Assembly: GCA_028282105.1 (NCBI GenBank)
Contig: JANQIO010000162.1
Location: 1-61,264, forward strand
Reading direction: 5' to 3'
Length of the DNA: 61,264 bases
Source of the DNA: Halieaceae bacterium
Lineage (GTDB): Bacteria; Pseudomonadota; Gammaproteobacteria; Pseudomonadales; Halieaceae
The notes under the pieces were generated by a model. That model was not told the origin of the DNA, did not search any database, and saw only the letters and a list, made by a program, of their open reading frames with translations. A program made the position numbers and the translations under genes. Below are positions 17,218 to 27,080 of this stretch, one piece after another. Positions within the stretch are counted from its first letter, which is position 1; each line of letters opens with the position of its first letter.

Positions 17218-18237
17218 TTAGTCGTACAGTCCGATCGGTTGGCGGGCCAGTCGCGAGTAATCTGGGCCTTCCTCTCGCCACCCGCAGAAGCTGTCCAGTG
17301 CTAGAAGCTGTGCAAAGCGCGGATTGTCAGTAAAACGATCAAATACCTCGGGGTAGCGCGTGTCTCCCCGCCGTTCCTGGGTTGCGACATGAGGCCGGCA
17401 GAAGTACGCTGCAAGATTGATGCGGGTGCCTGGGACGTCGCGACGCCATCCGCCGTGCCAGGTATTGCCGTGAAAAATGACGGCATCTCCAGGCGCCATA
17501 TCCATGGCCACGCTTCCCTCGGGTGGCTGCCACGCGAGGTCGTCGACCCGGCTTGCGGACTCAGGGTCAAACATGATCTCGGTGATCGGTCGACCTTCAC
17601 ACAGCCAGTTTTCCATAGGCGCGGGGTGTCGGTTCTTACGGTGACTCCCGGGTACGAGCGTCAGGGCTCCCGTTTCCGGGCTGTAGGGCGTGAGTGCATA
17701 GTTGCAGTTGGCCACGCTTGCTGTTTCGGTCATGCCGACAGGGGCGGCATCGGCGTGCAATGGAAGCGGATAGCCACCTGGGCCACGGAAGTGACTGCCC
17801 ATTGAAGATAGCACACAGCTTTCGCCGAGCAGATAGGTAATAAGTGCCAGGGGTTTTTCTTGTAGAAGAATCTCCGGGAACACGGGATCTTCAAACAGGA
17901 GGTAATGCTGGTAGGTCATCCCATGAAAGTCACTGGTGGCCGCTGAGTCCGGATCGACCGAGTGTCCAACGGCATTTTCTACGCGGTTGAGGATCGCCGC
18001 TTTGGCCCGTTCGATGGTGTCTTCGTCAAGCACCCCACGGATCACGGTAAACCCCTGGGTGACAAGCTCGCAAAGCTGCTGATCCAGTCCAAGTCGACTG
18101 ACGGTAGTGAGTATCCTCTCTCTCGCTTCATCGTCCTTCGTCCGGGCACCCGCGCCTGTGCTCGTTGGGGCGTTATCCGCTCCTGGCGCATCGCCACACG
18201 CTTCTTGTTGCTGTTCCTTATCGATGAGCAGACCCAT
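17218..18237 (-). CDS. phytanoyl-CoA dioxygenase (PhyH) family protein
   Basis: A 339-residue Fe(II)/2-oxoglutarate oxygenase. H161-A-D163 (PLHADAAP) forms the HxD pair, H261 in NTWHGGWRRD is the third ligand and R272 (GTRINLAAYF) should bind 2-oxoglutarate. AGAGGT upstream supports ATG 18237. The first 40 residues are low-complexity and not part of the fold. It is divergent from an AraC-type regulator gene and precedes a DUF1330 gene. It is only distantly similar to the PhyH protein at 11744, so the two probably act on different positions or substrates. Confidence 0.87.
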   Translation of the reverse strand: MGLLIDKEQQQEACGDAPGADNAPTSTGAGARTKDDEARERILTTVSRLGLDQQLCELVTQGFTVIRGVLDEDTIERAKAAILNRVENAVGHSVDPDSAATSDFHGMTYQHYLLFEDPVFPEILLQEKPLALITYLLGESCVLSSMGSHFRGPGGYPLPLHADAAPVGMTETASVANCNYALTPYSPETGALTLVPGSHRKNRHPAPMENWLCEGRPITEIMFDPESASRVDDLAWQPPEGSVAMDMAPGDAVIFHGNTWHGGWRRDVPGTRINLAAYFCRPHVATQERRGDTRYPEVFDRFTDNPRFAQLLALDSFCGWREEGPDYSRLARQPIGLYD

Positions 18238-18447
18238 GTCAGTTACCTCTGTGGAGTATTCACTTTCCGATGCTACTCAAAGGGTCTCTCGGGTGTAGGT
18301 GGGGATTAACACAGTGCTTGGTCATTTTCGGACGGAGGTATACGATGGTTGGCGGACGGTCGCGGATCAACCTATATGGGGCCGATGCGCTATGCACCGT
18401 TGCACTCGTGCGATCGTCTTGAGACTGGACACAGAGGTAAGGTAGCT

Positions 18448-19518
18448 ATGGATCAAGAACGGTTTGTGCCCTCTGGCGCGGTCATCCACCTGCTCGCCGC
18501 GCTGCGAGATACCGGTATTGACACCTCTCCTGTGACTGACTCCTTGTCCGGAGACTATCGGCGTCTGCTCGGTGGTAACTCGCGGATCCGGGTCAGCGAA
18601 ATTCAGCAGGCTTACCGGGTTGCCATGCAGCTACAGATTCCCGAGGGCTTCTGGTTGCGCCTCGGTTGCAGCTTCAGCGTGCACAACTATCACCTGGACC
18701 TTAGTAACTGGATTCTGACCGGCCGCAACTTTGCTGAGATCATGCCCAGGCTGCATGAGCTTTACGGTCAGCGTGCGTCGACTCAGGTTCAGGCATTGGA
18801 GTTGAACGCATCTGATTCAGACGCCGATGCCGACGGATGGCTAGTGCAGCCGCTCGTCGTTGAATCCTTGATGCCTGGGGCGCATCGCGCCGCCGCCGAG
18901 CTCGGCGCAGGGTCTCTGGTGCGTGGATTTAGCAGCCTTCTAGGTGGATCAGACCTCGTCTTCAGGTTTTTCTTCGCCTACGATGAGCCACCATACCGAG
19001 CGCTTTACCAGGAATTACTGGGCGATGCGGTGGAATTTGACGCGAGTGCTTCCGAAGTCCACTTTCCCCGCGAGTATTTTTTTCGCACGTTCCCTTCCAG
19101 CGATCCGCGTATGCATGAGTACTACGAGAGACAGCTTGATGACCTGTTTCTGAATGCCGATGAGAGCGGCGAACTGATCGCAAGGGTTGAAAACCTATTG
19201 CTGCGCAGTCAGCAGGGGTTTCCAAGCATGGCCCAGTTATGCCAGACCTTACACGTGGGCGAGAGGGCTTTACGTCGTGCGCTTAAACGTCAGGGGACGA
19301 CTTTTCGCAAGTTGTTGACCGAAATAAAAATGAATCGAGCAAAGTACTATCTCGCACATACGAATCTGAGCATCGAAACCGTTGCGGAACACCTGGACTA
19401 CAGCGACTACTCAAATTTTCGTAGAGCGTTTCAGGCTCACTGTGGTACCAGCCCCAGCCGGTTTCGACGACGCAGTGCTGATCACTCCCTCAACACTTCA
19501 AGAGGCTTATCACTTTGA
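18448..19518 (+). CDS. AraC-family transcriptional regulator
   Basis: A 356-residue regulator with an N-terminal arabinose-operon-regulator-like ligand domain (PF12625 type: SGAVIHLLAALRDTGID, GFWLRLGCSFSVHNYHLDL) and a C-terminal AraC double helix-turn-helix (MAQLCQTLHVGERALRRAL and IETVAEHLDYSDYSNFRRAF). The start ATG 18448 follows GAGGTAAGG; an open frame extends 33 codons upstream but lacks a site. It is divergent from the PhyH/DUF1330 genes and probably controls them. Regulators of this type usually sense lipophilic ligands. Confidence 0.88.
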   Translation: MDQERFVPSGAVIHLLAALRDTGIDTSPVTDSLSGDYRRLLGGNSRIRVSEIQQAYRVAMQLQIPEGFWLRLGCSFSVHNYHLDLSNWILTGRNFAEIMPRLHELYGQRASTQVQALELNASDSDADADGWLVQPLVVESLMPGAHRAAAELGAGSLVRGFSSLLGGSDLVFRFFFAYDEPPYRALYQELLGDAVEFDASASEVHFPREYFFRTFPSSDPRMHEYYERQLDDLFLNADESGELIARVENLLLRSQQGFPSMAQLCQTLHVGERALRRALKRQGTTFRKLLTEIKMNRAKYYLAHTNLSIETVAEHLDYSDYSNFRRAFQAHCGTSPSRFRRRSADHSLNTSRGLSL

Positions 19519-19556
19519 GAAAAAGGCGAGAGGATGCCCGGATTTCCTAGGACATG

Positions 19557-21098
19557 TCAGGACACGGCGAGCTCTGGCCCGTTTGGGCGGTCCGCTAAAT
19601 GTCGTCGTTGGGGCTTTTGATTGAAGTCACGGGGTATCGCTTCTACAAACTCGACGTAACGCGGACGTTTGTAGCCAGCAATTTTTGATTTGCACCAGTC
19701 AGCGACTTCCTGTGCAGTTAGATCCGCTTCAGGAGCGCGAACGACGAACGCCTTCACCGCTTCTCCCCAGCGTTCATCGGGAACGCCGACAACACAGACG
19801 TCAACTATCCCAGGATGGCTGAAAAGAGCGGCGTCAACCTCTGCGGGGTACACGTTTTCTCCGCCGGTCTTTATCAGTTCTTTCTTGCGGCCCGATATGT
19901 AGTAGAACCCCTCGCCATCGGTGGTGCAGAGATCGCCGGTATGCAGCCAGCCTTCGGTGATTGTTTCCGCGGTTGCGTCCGGTAAGTTGAGATATCCCGT
20001 GGTGATCGTTTCACCTTTCACCCAGAGTTCGCCGACCGAGCCCTCTGGAACGTCCTCACCCTTATCGTCGACCAGTCGACCCTGTAGGTGTGGCATCAGG
20101 CGACCGCAGGATTTGGGGCGTTCCAGCTGATCGGGCAAGCCTAGCATTGTAAGCCAGCAACCGGCTTCGGTTTGACCATAGACGAAACGCATGTCCACCT
20201 GAAACCACTCAACCAGCTGTTTAATGAACTCGGTTGGTACCGCCCCTCCGCCCGCAATCAGGAGGCGCAGCTTCAGTTTGATATCGAGGCGCCCCAGGGT
20301 TTCCAGATACTCAACCGGGAATGACCAGAGGTGTTGAACAGAAACCGCTTCGGAAGCCGTCAGCTTGAGAACCTGCTCGGCGTCAGCGCCCCGCGGAGGT
20401 ATAACCGTTTTCATCCCGGCCACGAGCGCGCAGAGCAACGTGCCAAAGCCGTGCACATGGAACAGAGGGCTCGTTGATAACAGCGTGTCGCGTTCGCTCA
20501 CCCCAAGCTGTCCAAGCCAGCTCAGCACGTTCACAAAGTAGCCGCCCTGCGTGTGTTGGCAGCCCTTGGGTTTTCCGGTTGTGCCACTCGTATAGAGCAT
20601 GAACCAACGATCTGAACGATGGATTTCCGGTAGTTCGATGATCGTTTCTGGGCTTACGCCGGCTGGATAGTCTAGCTTCGCGCCGCGGACATCTCCGGTG
20701 GATACGATGACGGGATTCTCTCCCCCGGACTTAGCGAACAGGTCGGCGAACCCATCCGACACAAAGCAAAGGCGGGGCGCGGAATCTTCCAGGATATAGC
20801 GAAGCTCTGCCGGAGCGAGACGCCAGTTCAGGGCGAGGAGCGTAGAGCCTGACTTAGCGGTTGCGATCGCGAGTTCGACCATTGCCAGCCCGTCAAGCAA
20901 CAGAGTTGCCACGATAGCGCCATTGCCAAACCCGTGAGCAACCAGAGCTCTTGCGAGTGCGTCTGTTCGCTCATCAAGTTCTGTAAACGTGAGTCTCGCA
21001 TTGTCGGCTACCAGCGCCTCACGCCGGGGGAACCGCGTCGCCACGTTACGAAACAGGGCAGCCATGGTCTGGGGGTCTGAAATCTGGTGGTGATGCAT
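19557..21098 (-). CDS. AMP-forming acyl-CoA ligase
   Basis: A 513-residue ANL-superfamily enzyme. The P-loop YTSGTTGKPKG is at 169-179, the A8 region GRKKELIKTGGENVYPAEVD is complete and the C-terminal catalytic Lys is present in IPRDFNQKPQRRHL, where the usual Gly before Lys is Gln. It would activate a carboxylic acid, probably the fatty or terpenoid-like acid released by the upstream enzymes, to its CoA ester. The RBS AGGA is 8 nt before ATG 21098. It lies 89 nt after a LysR gene on the same strand and converges with the AraC gene. Confidence 0.92.
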   Translation of the reverse strand: MHHHQISDPQTMAALFRNVATRFPRREALVADNARLTFTELDERTDALARALVAHGFGNGAIVATLLLDGLAMVELAIATAKSGSTLLALNWRLAPAELRYILEDSAPRLCFVSDGFADLFAKSGGENPVIVSTGDVRGAKLDYPAGVSPETIIELPEIHRSDRWFMLYTSGTTGKPKGCQHTQGGYFVNVLSWLGQLGVSERDTLLSTSPLFHVHGFGTLLCALVAGMKTVIPPRGADAEQVLKLTASEAVSVQHLWSFPVEYLETLGRLDIKLKLRLLIAGGGAVPTEFIKQLVEWFQVDMRFVYGQTEAGCWLTMLGLPDQLERPKSCGRLMPHLQGRLVDDKGEDVPEGSVGELWVKGETITTGYLNLPDATAETITEGWLHTGDLCTTDGEGFYYISGRKKELIKTGGENVYPAEVDAALFSHPGIVDVCVVGVPDERWGEAVKAFVVRAPEADLTAQEVADWCKSKIAGYKRPRYVEFVEAIPRDFNQKPQRRHLADRPNGPELAVS

Positions 21099-21187
21099 CG
21101 ATCGGTCCTGTGGCCTACTTCAGGGGGTTGTCAGCGCCGCGCTGTAAAGTGCAGGATAGCAAGTGCGAGGCGTATTGCTTTCGCGAA

Positions 21188-22120
21188 TCATGGTTCTTTC
21201 ATACCTTCAGTTTCGTCCTTGAAGGAAGCTTCCAGTTCAGGAACAAACTCGGTGACGAGCGGCGATACACCGCGCGTTTTCGGAAAGGCAACGCAGAGGT
21301 GATGGCGTGGCAGGGCGCGTTCTATGGGTAGCAAAGTGAAGCTCGCCGCCAGTTTCTCCATGGAGCGCCTTGAGGTCATCATGGGAAAATGCGCGTCGGT
21401 CGAGTTGAGCAGCGCAAAAATCAGGTCGAAGTCATCCGTGATGTAACGTGCCTTTAGCGGTGGAAGGCCCAATTCGTCGTGAAGCAGTTCGAGGTCACGG
21501 TGAAACCACTCAACAGTAGCCGGAAGCACCGCGGGATAGCGCTGCATGTAGTCGCGTGAGAGGCGGGAAACCCGCTCAGCCGGATGGCCTTTCCGCACCA
21601 GGTAAGCGAATTTCAGGTCTGCCAGATTCTGGCGCGGGAGGTCCGGCCAGGGTTCGAGGTACGAGGTGGTGCTCAGAACCAGATCGAGTTCGCCTGTCTC
21701 GAGCCTTGGAATCACGTCTTTGGGACGGCCTGATGCGGTCACTATGTCGACGTCCGGGTTCGCCCGCGCGAAAGTTGTTAACGCCTCGGTCGCAAGCGAA
21801 TGATAGGTGCCGGGCGCGACTCCCATCCGCAATCGCCGTTTCGATTGGGTGCGCCCCTGACGGAAGTCATCTTCAAGATCCAGCAGGTCCGCAAGAATGA
21901 CCTGCGCTCGCGCCACGAGTTTCTCGCCTTCTTCAGTAATGGATACGCCGCGTCTAAGGCGGACAAATAACTGAACGCCAAGGTCTTCCTCGACCTCAGC
22001 GATACAGCGCGTGAGCGCAGGTTGCGTAATGGAAAGGCGTTTCGCAGCCGCGGTTAGCGATTGAGTTTGAGCGACCGCGACTACGTATCGGAGCTTCCTG
22101 AAATCCAGACGATCTGGCAT
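21188..22120 (-). CDS. LysR-family transcriptional regulator
   Basis: A 310-residue LTTR. The winged helix-turn-helix is at about 6-64 (RYVVAVAQTQSLTAAAKRL, TQPALTRCIAEVEEDLGVQLF), followed by a periplasmic-binding-like effector domain. It is divergent from the Atu-like operon over a 510-nt region and is its most likely regulator; it may also be co-transcribed with the acyl-CoA ligase gene downstream. Confidence 0.9.
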   Translation of the reverse strand: MPDRLDFRKLRYVVAVAQTQSLTAAAKRLSITQPALTRCIAEVEEDLGVQLFVRLRRGVSITEEGEKLVARAQVILADLLDLEDDFRQGRTQSKRRLRMGVAPGTYHSLATEALTTFARANPDVDIVTASGRPKDVIPRLETGELDLVLSTTSYLEPWPDLPRQNLADLKFAYLVRKGHPAERVSRLSRDYMQRYPAVLPATVEWFHRDLELLHDELGLPPLKARYITDDFDLIFALLNSTDAHFPMMTSRRSMEKLAASFTLLPIERALPRHHLCVAFPKTRGVSPLVTEFVPELEASFKDETEGMKEP

Positions 22121-22630
22121 AGGAAATTATTATTTATTGCTGATAATAGGCAGTACAGATTATGTATAAATCGAAAACAAATCAAGTCGAAGAAACCACG
22201 TCACACCTCGTGAATACGTTATGTCCGCTATCTTTGGCCATACAAAACAGTGGTTTATTCGACGAATGGCCACTTGGAGCGATCTGACGGCACAAAGTGT
22301 TAGATATAAATACGTATTATGACAATCCACTAAAAAGCATTGGACTGAATGCCAAATGCTGGCCTAACCTCTCTCGGTCCCCTCGGGATACGAGCAAATA
22401 CGATAACCAATAATGAGTCTGCTATAGGCGGACGTATCGAGAGGCAGCTGGGTGGCTATTTCCTGCATTTTCCTATCGGCTCGTCGTGAACACACGCATG
22501 GGTTCGCGGCACGTTCCAGATGCCAGTACTCGTTCCCTGTTGCCGAGTGTGCCTGCATCGTCGGGCAGGAGCTGCCCAATACCTGCCTGCAAGGCCATGT
22601 ACCCAAGCGGTTGGCAGGTGGAGGGCGGTT
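22121..22630. promoter_or_regulatory. LysR/Atu divergent promoter region
   Basis: A 510-nt AT-rich region with no supported gene. Next to the LysR start is TATTAT-N9-ATAATA (22128-22148), a dyad compatible with an LTTR box. A second small palindrome, ATTCG-A-CGAAT, is at 22257-22267. Several TATAAA-like -10 candidates lie between 22155 and 22330. Reading frames in 22364-22620 on either strand resemble nothing. Confidence 0.45.
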
Positions 22631-24541
22631 ATGAGTAAACCAGCGTTGCGTATCGGTGGAGCAAGTGGCTTTTGGGGAGATTCCGCACGAGCCACGCGGC
22701 AGTTGCTTGAAGCGCATCATCGAGGTGAGCACCCGCTCGATTTCATCGTTTATGACTACCTCGCGGAGATCACCATGTCCATACTCGCGAGGGCGCGTGA
22801 GCGCAACGAGAAGCTTGGCTATGCCGCCAGCTTTCTTGCTGAGGCCATGGTGCCTAACCTTGCATTGATCAAAGACTCGGGTATTCGAATCGTTTCTAAT
22901 GCGGGTGGCGTTAATCCCGCAGGATGTGCTGAGGCTCTCGAAAAAGCTCTGCAAGAGGAGAGAATCGATCTAAAGGTCGCCTGGGTGGGAGGTGACGATC
23001 TGACCTACCGGGCGCAGGATTACAAGGATGAGGCGGTCAAAGAAATGTTCTCCGGCGCGGATTTTCCCGATTTAGATCACGTGCTGAGTGTAAATGCTTA
23101 CCTGGGTGCATTTCCCATCGCAGCGGCTCTCGACACCGGGGCTGATATTGTGATTACTGGTCGCAGTGTTGACAGTGCGGTAACACTCGGTGCCTGTCTA
23201 CACTATTTCGGGTGGACATCCGACCACTTAGACCGACTGGCGATGGGGTCCCTTGCCGGGCACATTCTCGAATGCGGCCCGCAGGCTACCGGTGGGAACT
23301 TTACGGACTGGGAACAGGCCGGTGACCTATCGCTCATCGGCTACCCGATCTCGATTATCGAAGAAGACGGCAGCTTCGAATGTACCAAGCCGACGGGCAC
23401 AAGCGGCCTTGTGAACATCGGCACCGTGGCCGAGCAGATGTTGTACGAAATCGGTGATCCGAAAGCGTATCTGCTACCCGACGTAACCTGCGACTTTTCA
23501 CAGGTAAAGCTGACTGATCTGGGCGAGGATAGGGTGCGTGTTGAGGGGGCCAAAGGAGCGGCTCCTACGGAAACCTACAAGGTCAGCGCTACCTATTTCG
23601 ATCAATTCCGCGGGGGTATGTACTCTACGTTTTACGGTGGTGATGCTGAACGAAAGGCACGTCACTTTGCCGATTGTGTGCTGGCAGCGGCTCGGAGAGC
23701 CCTTACCGAGTACGGCATGCCCGGCTTCTCTGAGGTGTCTTTAGAACTGATCGGTGCCGAAAGTCAGTTCGGCTCTTTTCGGAAAGATGAGGCCTTTCGA
23801 GAGCTGGTGCTGAAGCTGGCCGTGAAGCACCCTATGAAGGTTGGGGTGGAAATTCTTTTCAAGGAAGCCGTAGGGCTCGGTCTAGCCACACCTCCGGGCC
23901 TATCGAGCTTCTCTGGTAACCGATCTAAAGCCTCGCCGGTTGTCCGGTTGTTCTCGTTTCTTGCGCCGAAATCAGATCTATCCATCAGCATCAATATGGA
24001 TGGTGTAAGCGTGCCTTTTCGACCGCAATCGCAGTCACATGGAAAAGACGTCACTACAACCGCTGAATCGGTAGAAGAGCCGAAGCTAGCCGATGCCGCC
24101 GAAACGACAGGTGCATCAGGCACCAACACGAGCGCGGAGGTGCAGCTCCCTGCCGACGCAATTGAGGTTCCGTTGATCAAGCTTGCCTGGTGTCGCAGCG
24201 GAGACAAAGGCGACAAGGTGAATGTCGGTGTTATCGCTCGCAGGCCTGAGTATTTTCCATACATTGATCGGGCGCTTACCAAGGACGCCGTTCGCCAGCG
24301 CTTTATGCATTTTCTCGGTGCTACGACGAAAGATGCGAATCCGGTTTGCGGGATTACTGCGGCGAGCGTTGACAAGTACCACCTGCCAGGCGTGCAAGCC
24401 CTCAACTTTCTGCTGCACGACACCCTTGGCGGCGGTGGTGTAGCGAGTCTGCGGAATGATCCCCAGGGCAAGGGCTATTCGCAGCTGCTTCTCGAATGCA
24501 TGATTCGCCTGCCTAAAGAACTCGCGGAGGACATCGCGTGA
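22631..24541 (+). CDS. AtuA-like acyclic terpene utilisation protein
   Basis: A 636-residue protein. The N-terminal AtuA (DUF1446) domain begins MSKPALRIGGASGFWGDS and contains SNAGGVNPAGC and GADIVITGRSVDSAVTLG; after an Ala/Thr-rich linker (about 490-520) comes the AtuA C-terminal domain with LAWCRSGDKGDKVNVGVIARR and the end region LHDTLGGGGVASLRNDPQGKGYS. AtuA is required for growth on citronellol/geraniol in Pseudomonas, but its biochemical role is unknown (established). ATG 22631 is chosen because the family starts here; the upstream 37 codons are unrelated sequence. The stop overlaps the next start (GTGA). Confidence 0.9.
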   Translation: MSKPALRIGGASGFWGDSARATRQLLEAHHRGEHPLDFIVYDYLAEITMSILARARERNEKLGYAASFLAEAMVPNLALIKDSGIRIVSNAGGVNPAGCAEALEKALQEERIDLKVAWVGGDDLTYRAQDYKDEAVKEMFSGADFPDLDHVLSVNAYLGAFPIAAALDTGADIVITGRSVDSAVTLGACLHYFGWTSDHLDRLAMGSLAGHILECGPQATGGNFTDWEQAGDLSLIGYPISIIEEDGSFECTKPTGTSGLVNIGTVAEQMLYEIGDPKAYLLPDVTCDFSQVKLTDLGEDRVRVEGAKGAAPTETYKVSATYFDQFRGGMYSTFYGGDAERKARHFADCVLAAARRALTEYGMPGFSEVSLELIGAESQFGSFRKDEAFRELVLKLAVKHPMKVGVEILFKEAVGLGLATPPGLSSFSGNRSKASPVVRLFSFLAPKSDLSISINMDGVSVPFRPQSQSHGKDVTTTAESVEEPKLADAAETTGASGTNTSAEVQLPADAIEVPLIKLAWCRSGDKGDKVNVGVIARRPEYFPYIDRALTKDAVRQRFMHFLGATTKDANPVCGITAASVDKYHLPGVQALNFLLHDTLGGGGVASLRNDPQGKGYSQLLLECMIRLPKELAEDIA

Positions 24542-26160
24542 CCGTTTTTAATTCCCGGATCAGTACAGCATCCGAAGCCTTCCAAAAGAACCGCAGCGAG
24601 ATGCTTGGCCTTGTCTCGCGACTTCAGGAGCTAAACGGGCGTGGAGCAAAAATATCCAGTGCGAAGCGAACGCGCTTCGAAGCGCGTGGCCAGCTTTTAC
24701 CGCGCGATCGGTTAGCACGGCTGTTAGATCCCGGTATGCCGTTTCTGGAGATCGGTAACCTCTCAGGTTACCTGCTGGACACAGACAACGAAGAACGATC
24801 CATTCCCGGCAGTACAGTCATCGCAGGCATCGGCTTCGTTCAAGGAGTGCGGTGCGTCATTGTGGTGGACGATAGCGGTATTCAGGCAGGCGCCATGACT
24901 GCCGGCAGCGGTTTCCGGATAGGGCGGGCCGAGGAAGTCGCGCTGCAGCAACGGTTGCCTTTTGTACACCTCGTTGAAAGCGCCGGCGGTGATCTGGTGA
25001 AGTACTCCGTCGAAGGCTTCGTGGGCGGTGGTCGGCTCTTTGGCAACCTGGCGAAGCTCAGTAAGGCAGGTATTCCTACCATAGCCATACTCCACGGGTC
25101 TTCCACAGCGGGCGGCGCTTACATGCCCGGGTTGAGCGACTACGTGGTCGCTGTAAAGAAAAATGGTAAGGCTTTTCTCGCAGGCCCACCGTTGCTGAAA
25201 GCCGCCACCGGTGAGATCGCAACGGAAGAGGAGTTAGGTGGCGCTCAGATGCACGCGACCGTATCGGGGCTGGCCGAGTATCTGGCTGAGAACGATGGCC
25301 AGGCCATCAATATGGCACGAGAGCTGATCCACCGTCTCGAATGGAACGATGATTGCGATCCACTCCCGTCTCGGTCTTTCGCGGAGCCATTGTACGACCC
25401 AGAGGAGATTGCCGGTGTCGTGCCTTGCAACTACCGCACGCCCTACGATATCCGCGAACTTGTGGCTCGTATCGTGGATGGCTCCAACTTTATGGATTTT
25501 AAGCCGGGGTACGGCGACGCCACCGTCTGTGTGCAAGCTGAAGTTATGGGAATGGCGTGCGGCATACTCGCCAACAACGCATCCATCGATCCCGACGGAG
25601 CGACAAAGGCGGCTCAGTTTCTGCAGCTCTGCGATCAGGCCAATGTACCAGTGGTCTTTCTGCAGAACACTACGGGCTACATCGTAGGAACCCGCTCTGA
25701 GCAGGGTGGAATGATCAAGCATGGCGCCAAGATGATCCAGGCGGTGCAGAACATCGAAGTGCCCCGGATTACCTTCATGTGCGGTGCAAGCTACGGTGCT
25801 GGCAACTACGGAATGTGCGGGCGTGGATTCGATCCTGACTTTCTGTACACCTTTCCTAATGCATCCACCGGTGTCATGGGCGGGGAGCAGGCGGCGAAGA
25901 CTATGTCGATGGTGGTGCGAGGCGGTGCCGCTGAGCGAAATGTACCGGTTGATGAGGACGCACTGGCAAAGCAAGAGGCGTATCTGACGGGTCTCTTCGA
26001 TTCTCAGTCCAGTGCGTTCTATATGTCCGGACGAGGGCTAGATGACGGCATGATCGACCCTAGGCATACCCGCCAGACCCTGGGTTTTCTTCTCGAAACG
26101 GTCCGTGAAGCACGGGCGCGCAGGGTCCGGACAAATAGCTTTGGTATTGCCCGTCTTTGA
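24538..26160 (+). CDS. acyl-CoA carboxylase, carboxyltransferase (beta) subunit, AtuC/LiuB-like
   Basis: A 540-residue carboxyltransferase. Two crotonase-like domains carry the acyl-CoA oxyanion Gly-Gly (STAGGAYMPGLSDYVV, about 192-207) and the biotin-site glycines (CGASYGAGNYGMCGRGFDP). Length and ends match AtuC (geranyl-CoA carboxylase) and LiuB (methylcrotonyl-CoA carboxylase); the linked AtuA favours an Atu-type branched enoyl-CoA substrate. It starts with GTG at 24538, overlapping the AtuA stop by 4 nt, so translation is coupled. It works with the biotin carboxylase/BCCP subunit at 27081. Confidence 0.9.
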   Translation: MTVFNSRISTASEAFQKNRSEMLGLVSRLQELNGRGAKISSAKRTRFEARGQLLPRDRLARLLDPGMPFLEIGNLSGYLLDTDNEERSIPGSTVIAGIGFVQGVRCVIVVDDSGIQAGAMTAGSGFRIGRAEEVALQQRLPFVHLVESAGGDLVKYSVEGFVGGGRLFGNLAKLSKAGIPTIAILHGSSTAGGAYMPGLSDYVVAVKKNGKAFLAGPPLLKAATGEIATEEELGGAQMHATVSGLAEYLAENDGQAINMARELIHRLEWNDDCDPLPSRSFAEPLYDPEEIAGVVPCNYRTPYDIRELVARIVDGSNFMDFKPGYGDATVCVQAEVMGMACGILANNASIDPDGATKAAQFLQLCDQANVPVVFLQNTTGYIVGTRSEQGGMIKHGAKMIQAVQNIEVPRITFMCGASYGAGNYGMCGRGFDPDFLYTFPNASTGVMGGEQAAKTMSMVVRGGAAERNVPVDEDALAKQEAYLTGLFDSQSSAFYMSGRGLDDGMIDPRHTRQTLGFLLETVREARARRVRTNSFGIARL

Positions 26161-26263
26161 CGCGTCGGTGGCGTTCGTTTCGTTCCCCTACCGCGAGGCA
26201 ATAAACACATAACCCATTAACTGAAAGGCCCTTGCGGGTCTTGAGCCCAAGAGATCTAACACC

Positions 26264-27067
26264 ATGCTCGAATTACCAATGACTGAACAGATCAAGCTTG
26301 AGCACGCCGGAAGTGTGCTGACCTTGTCACTTGATGATCCCGCATCTCGGAATGCGCTGTCTGATGTGATGATTGGGGAGATTCATCAGGTACTGGATCT
26401 GATCCGGGAGGATCGATCGATCCGCACGTTGGTTTTGAGAGGTGAGGGGGGCTTCTTCTGCGCCGGTGGCAATTTGAAGGCCTTTGATGCGGCTAAGGAC
26501 GTTGTCACGGAGGAGCAGGTCGCCCATGGCAATCGAGTGTTTGGTGAACTCCTGATCAAGCTCAACGAGCAGCCGCAGACGGTGATTGCCCTTGTGGAGG
26601 GGGCAGCTATAGGAGGTGGGCTGGGGCTTGCCTGCTTAAGTGATGTCTGCATAGTGACACGTGATGCTAAGTTCCGATTAAGTGAGACAAGCCTGGGCCT
26701 TCCCCCGGCGCAGATTGCCCCGTTTGTGACTGAGCGCGTTGGCCTGACTCAGGCGAGACGGCTGATGCTGACCGGTGCACGGTTTACAGGAGACGAGGCT
26801 TGCGCGCTGGGCATTGCGCACTACGTTGTCGCCGATGCGCAGGCCATGAAAACGCAGTGCGAAGAAGTTCTTGACCAGATCGCCCGGTGCGCTCCTGGTG
26901 CCAGTTCGGTTACTAAGAACATTATTTTTGAATCTCTGCGTAAGAGCCGATCTGATGCACTGGATCATGCCGCGCTGGGCTTTGCGCGCTGCATGCTCAG
27001 CGAGGAAGGGCGAGAGGGTATCACCGCCTTTGTCGAAAAGCGTTCGCCCGCCTGGGCCGAGATGTAA
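26264..27067 (+). CDS. enoyl-CoA hydratase/isomerase family protein, AtuE-like
   Basis: A 267-residue crotonase. The oxyanion-hole segments are RGEGGFFCAGGNLKAF and VEGAAIGGGLGLACLSD, and the catalytic-Glu position falls in KFRLSETSLGLPPAQI. Placed between carboxyltransferase and biotin carboxylase subunits, it corresponds to AtuE/LiuC, which hydrates the carboxylated enoyl-CoA. The start may be ATG 26264 or the Met six codons downstream (MTEQIKLEHAG); neither has a strong ribosome site. Confidence 0.9.
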   Translation: MLELPMTEQIKLEHAGSVLTLSLDDPASRNALSDVMIGEIHQVLDLIREDRSIRTLVLRGEGGFFCAGGNLKAFDAAKDVVTEEQVAHGNRVFGELLIKLNEQPQTVIALVEGAAIGGGLGLACLSDVCIVTRDAKFRLSETSLGLPPAQIAPFVTERVGLTQARRLMLTGARFTGDEACALGIAHYVVADAQAMKTQCEEVLDQIARCAPGASSVTKNIIFESLRKSRSDALDHAALGFARCMLSEEGREGITAFVEKRSPAWAEM

Positions 27068-27080
27068 GGAGTCTGGCGCT

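Noticed and set aside
22364-22954. A 196-codon minus-strand frame upstream of and into the AtuA-like gene
   Set aside because: It overlaps the AtuA N-terminus in antisense and has no recognisable features.
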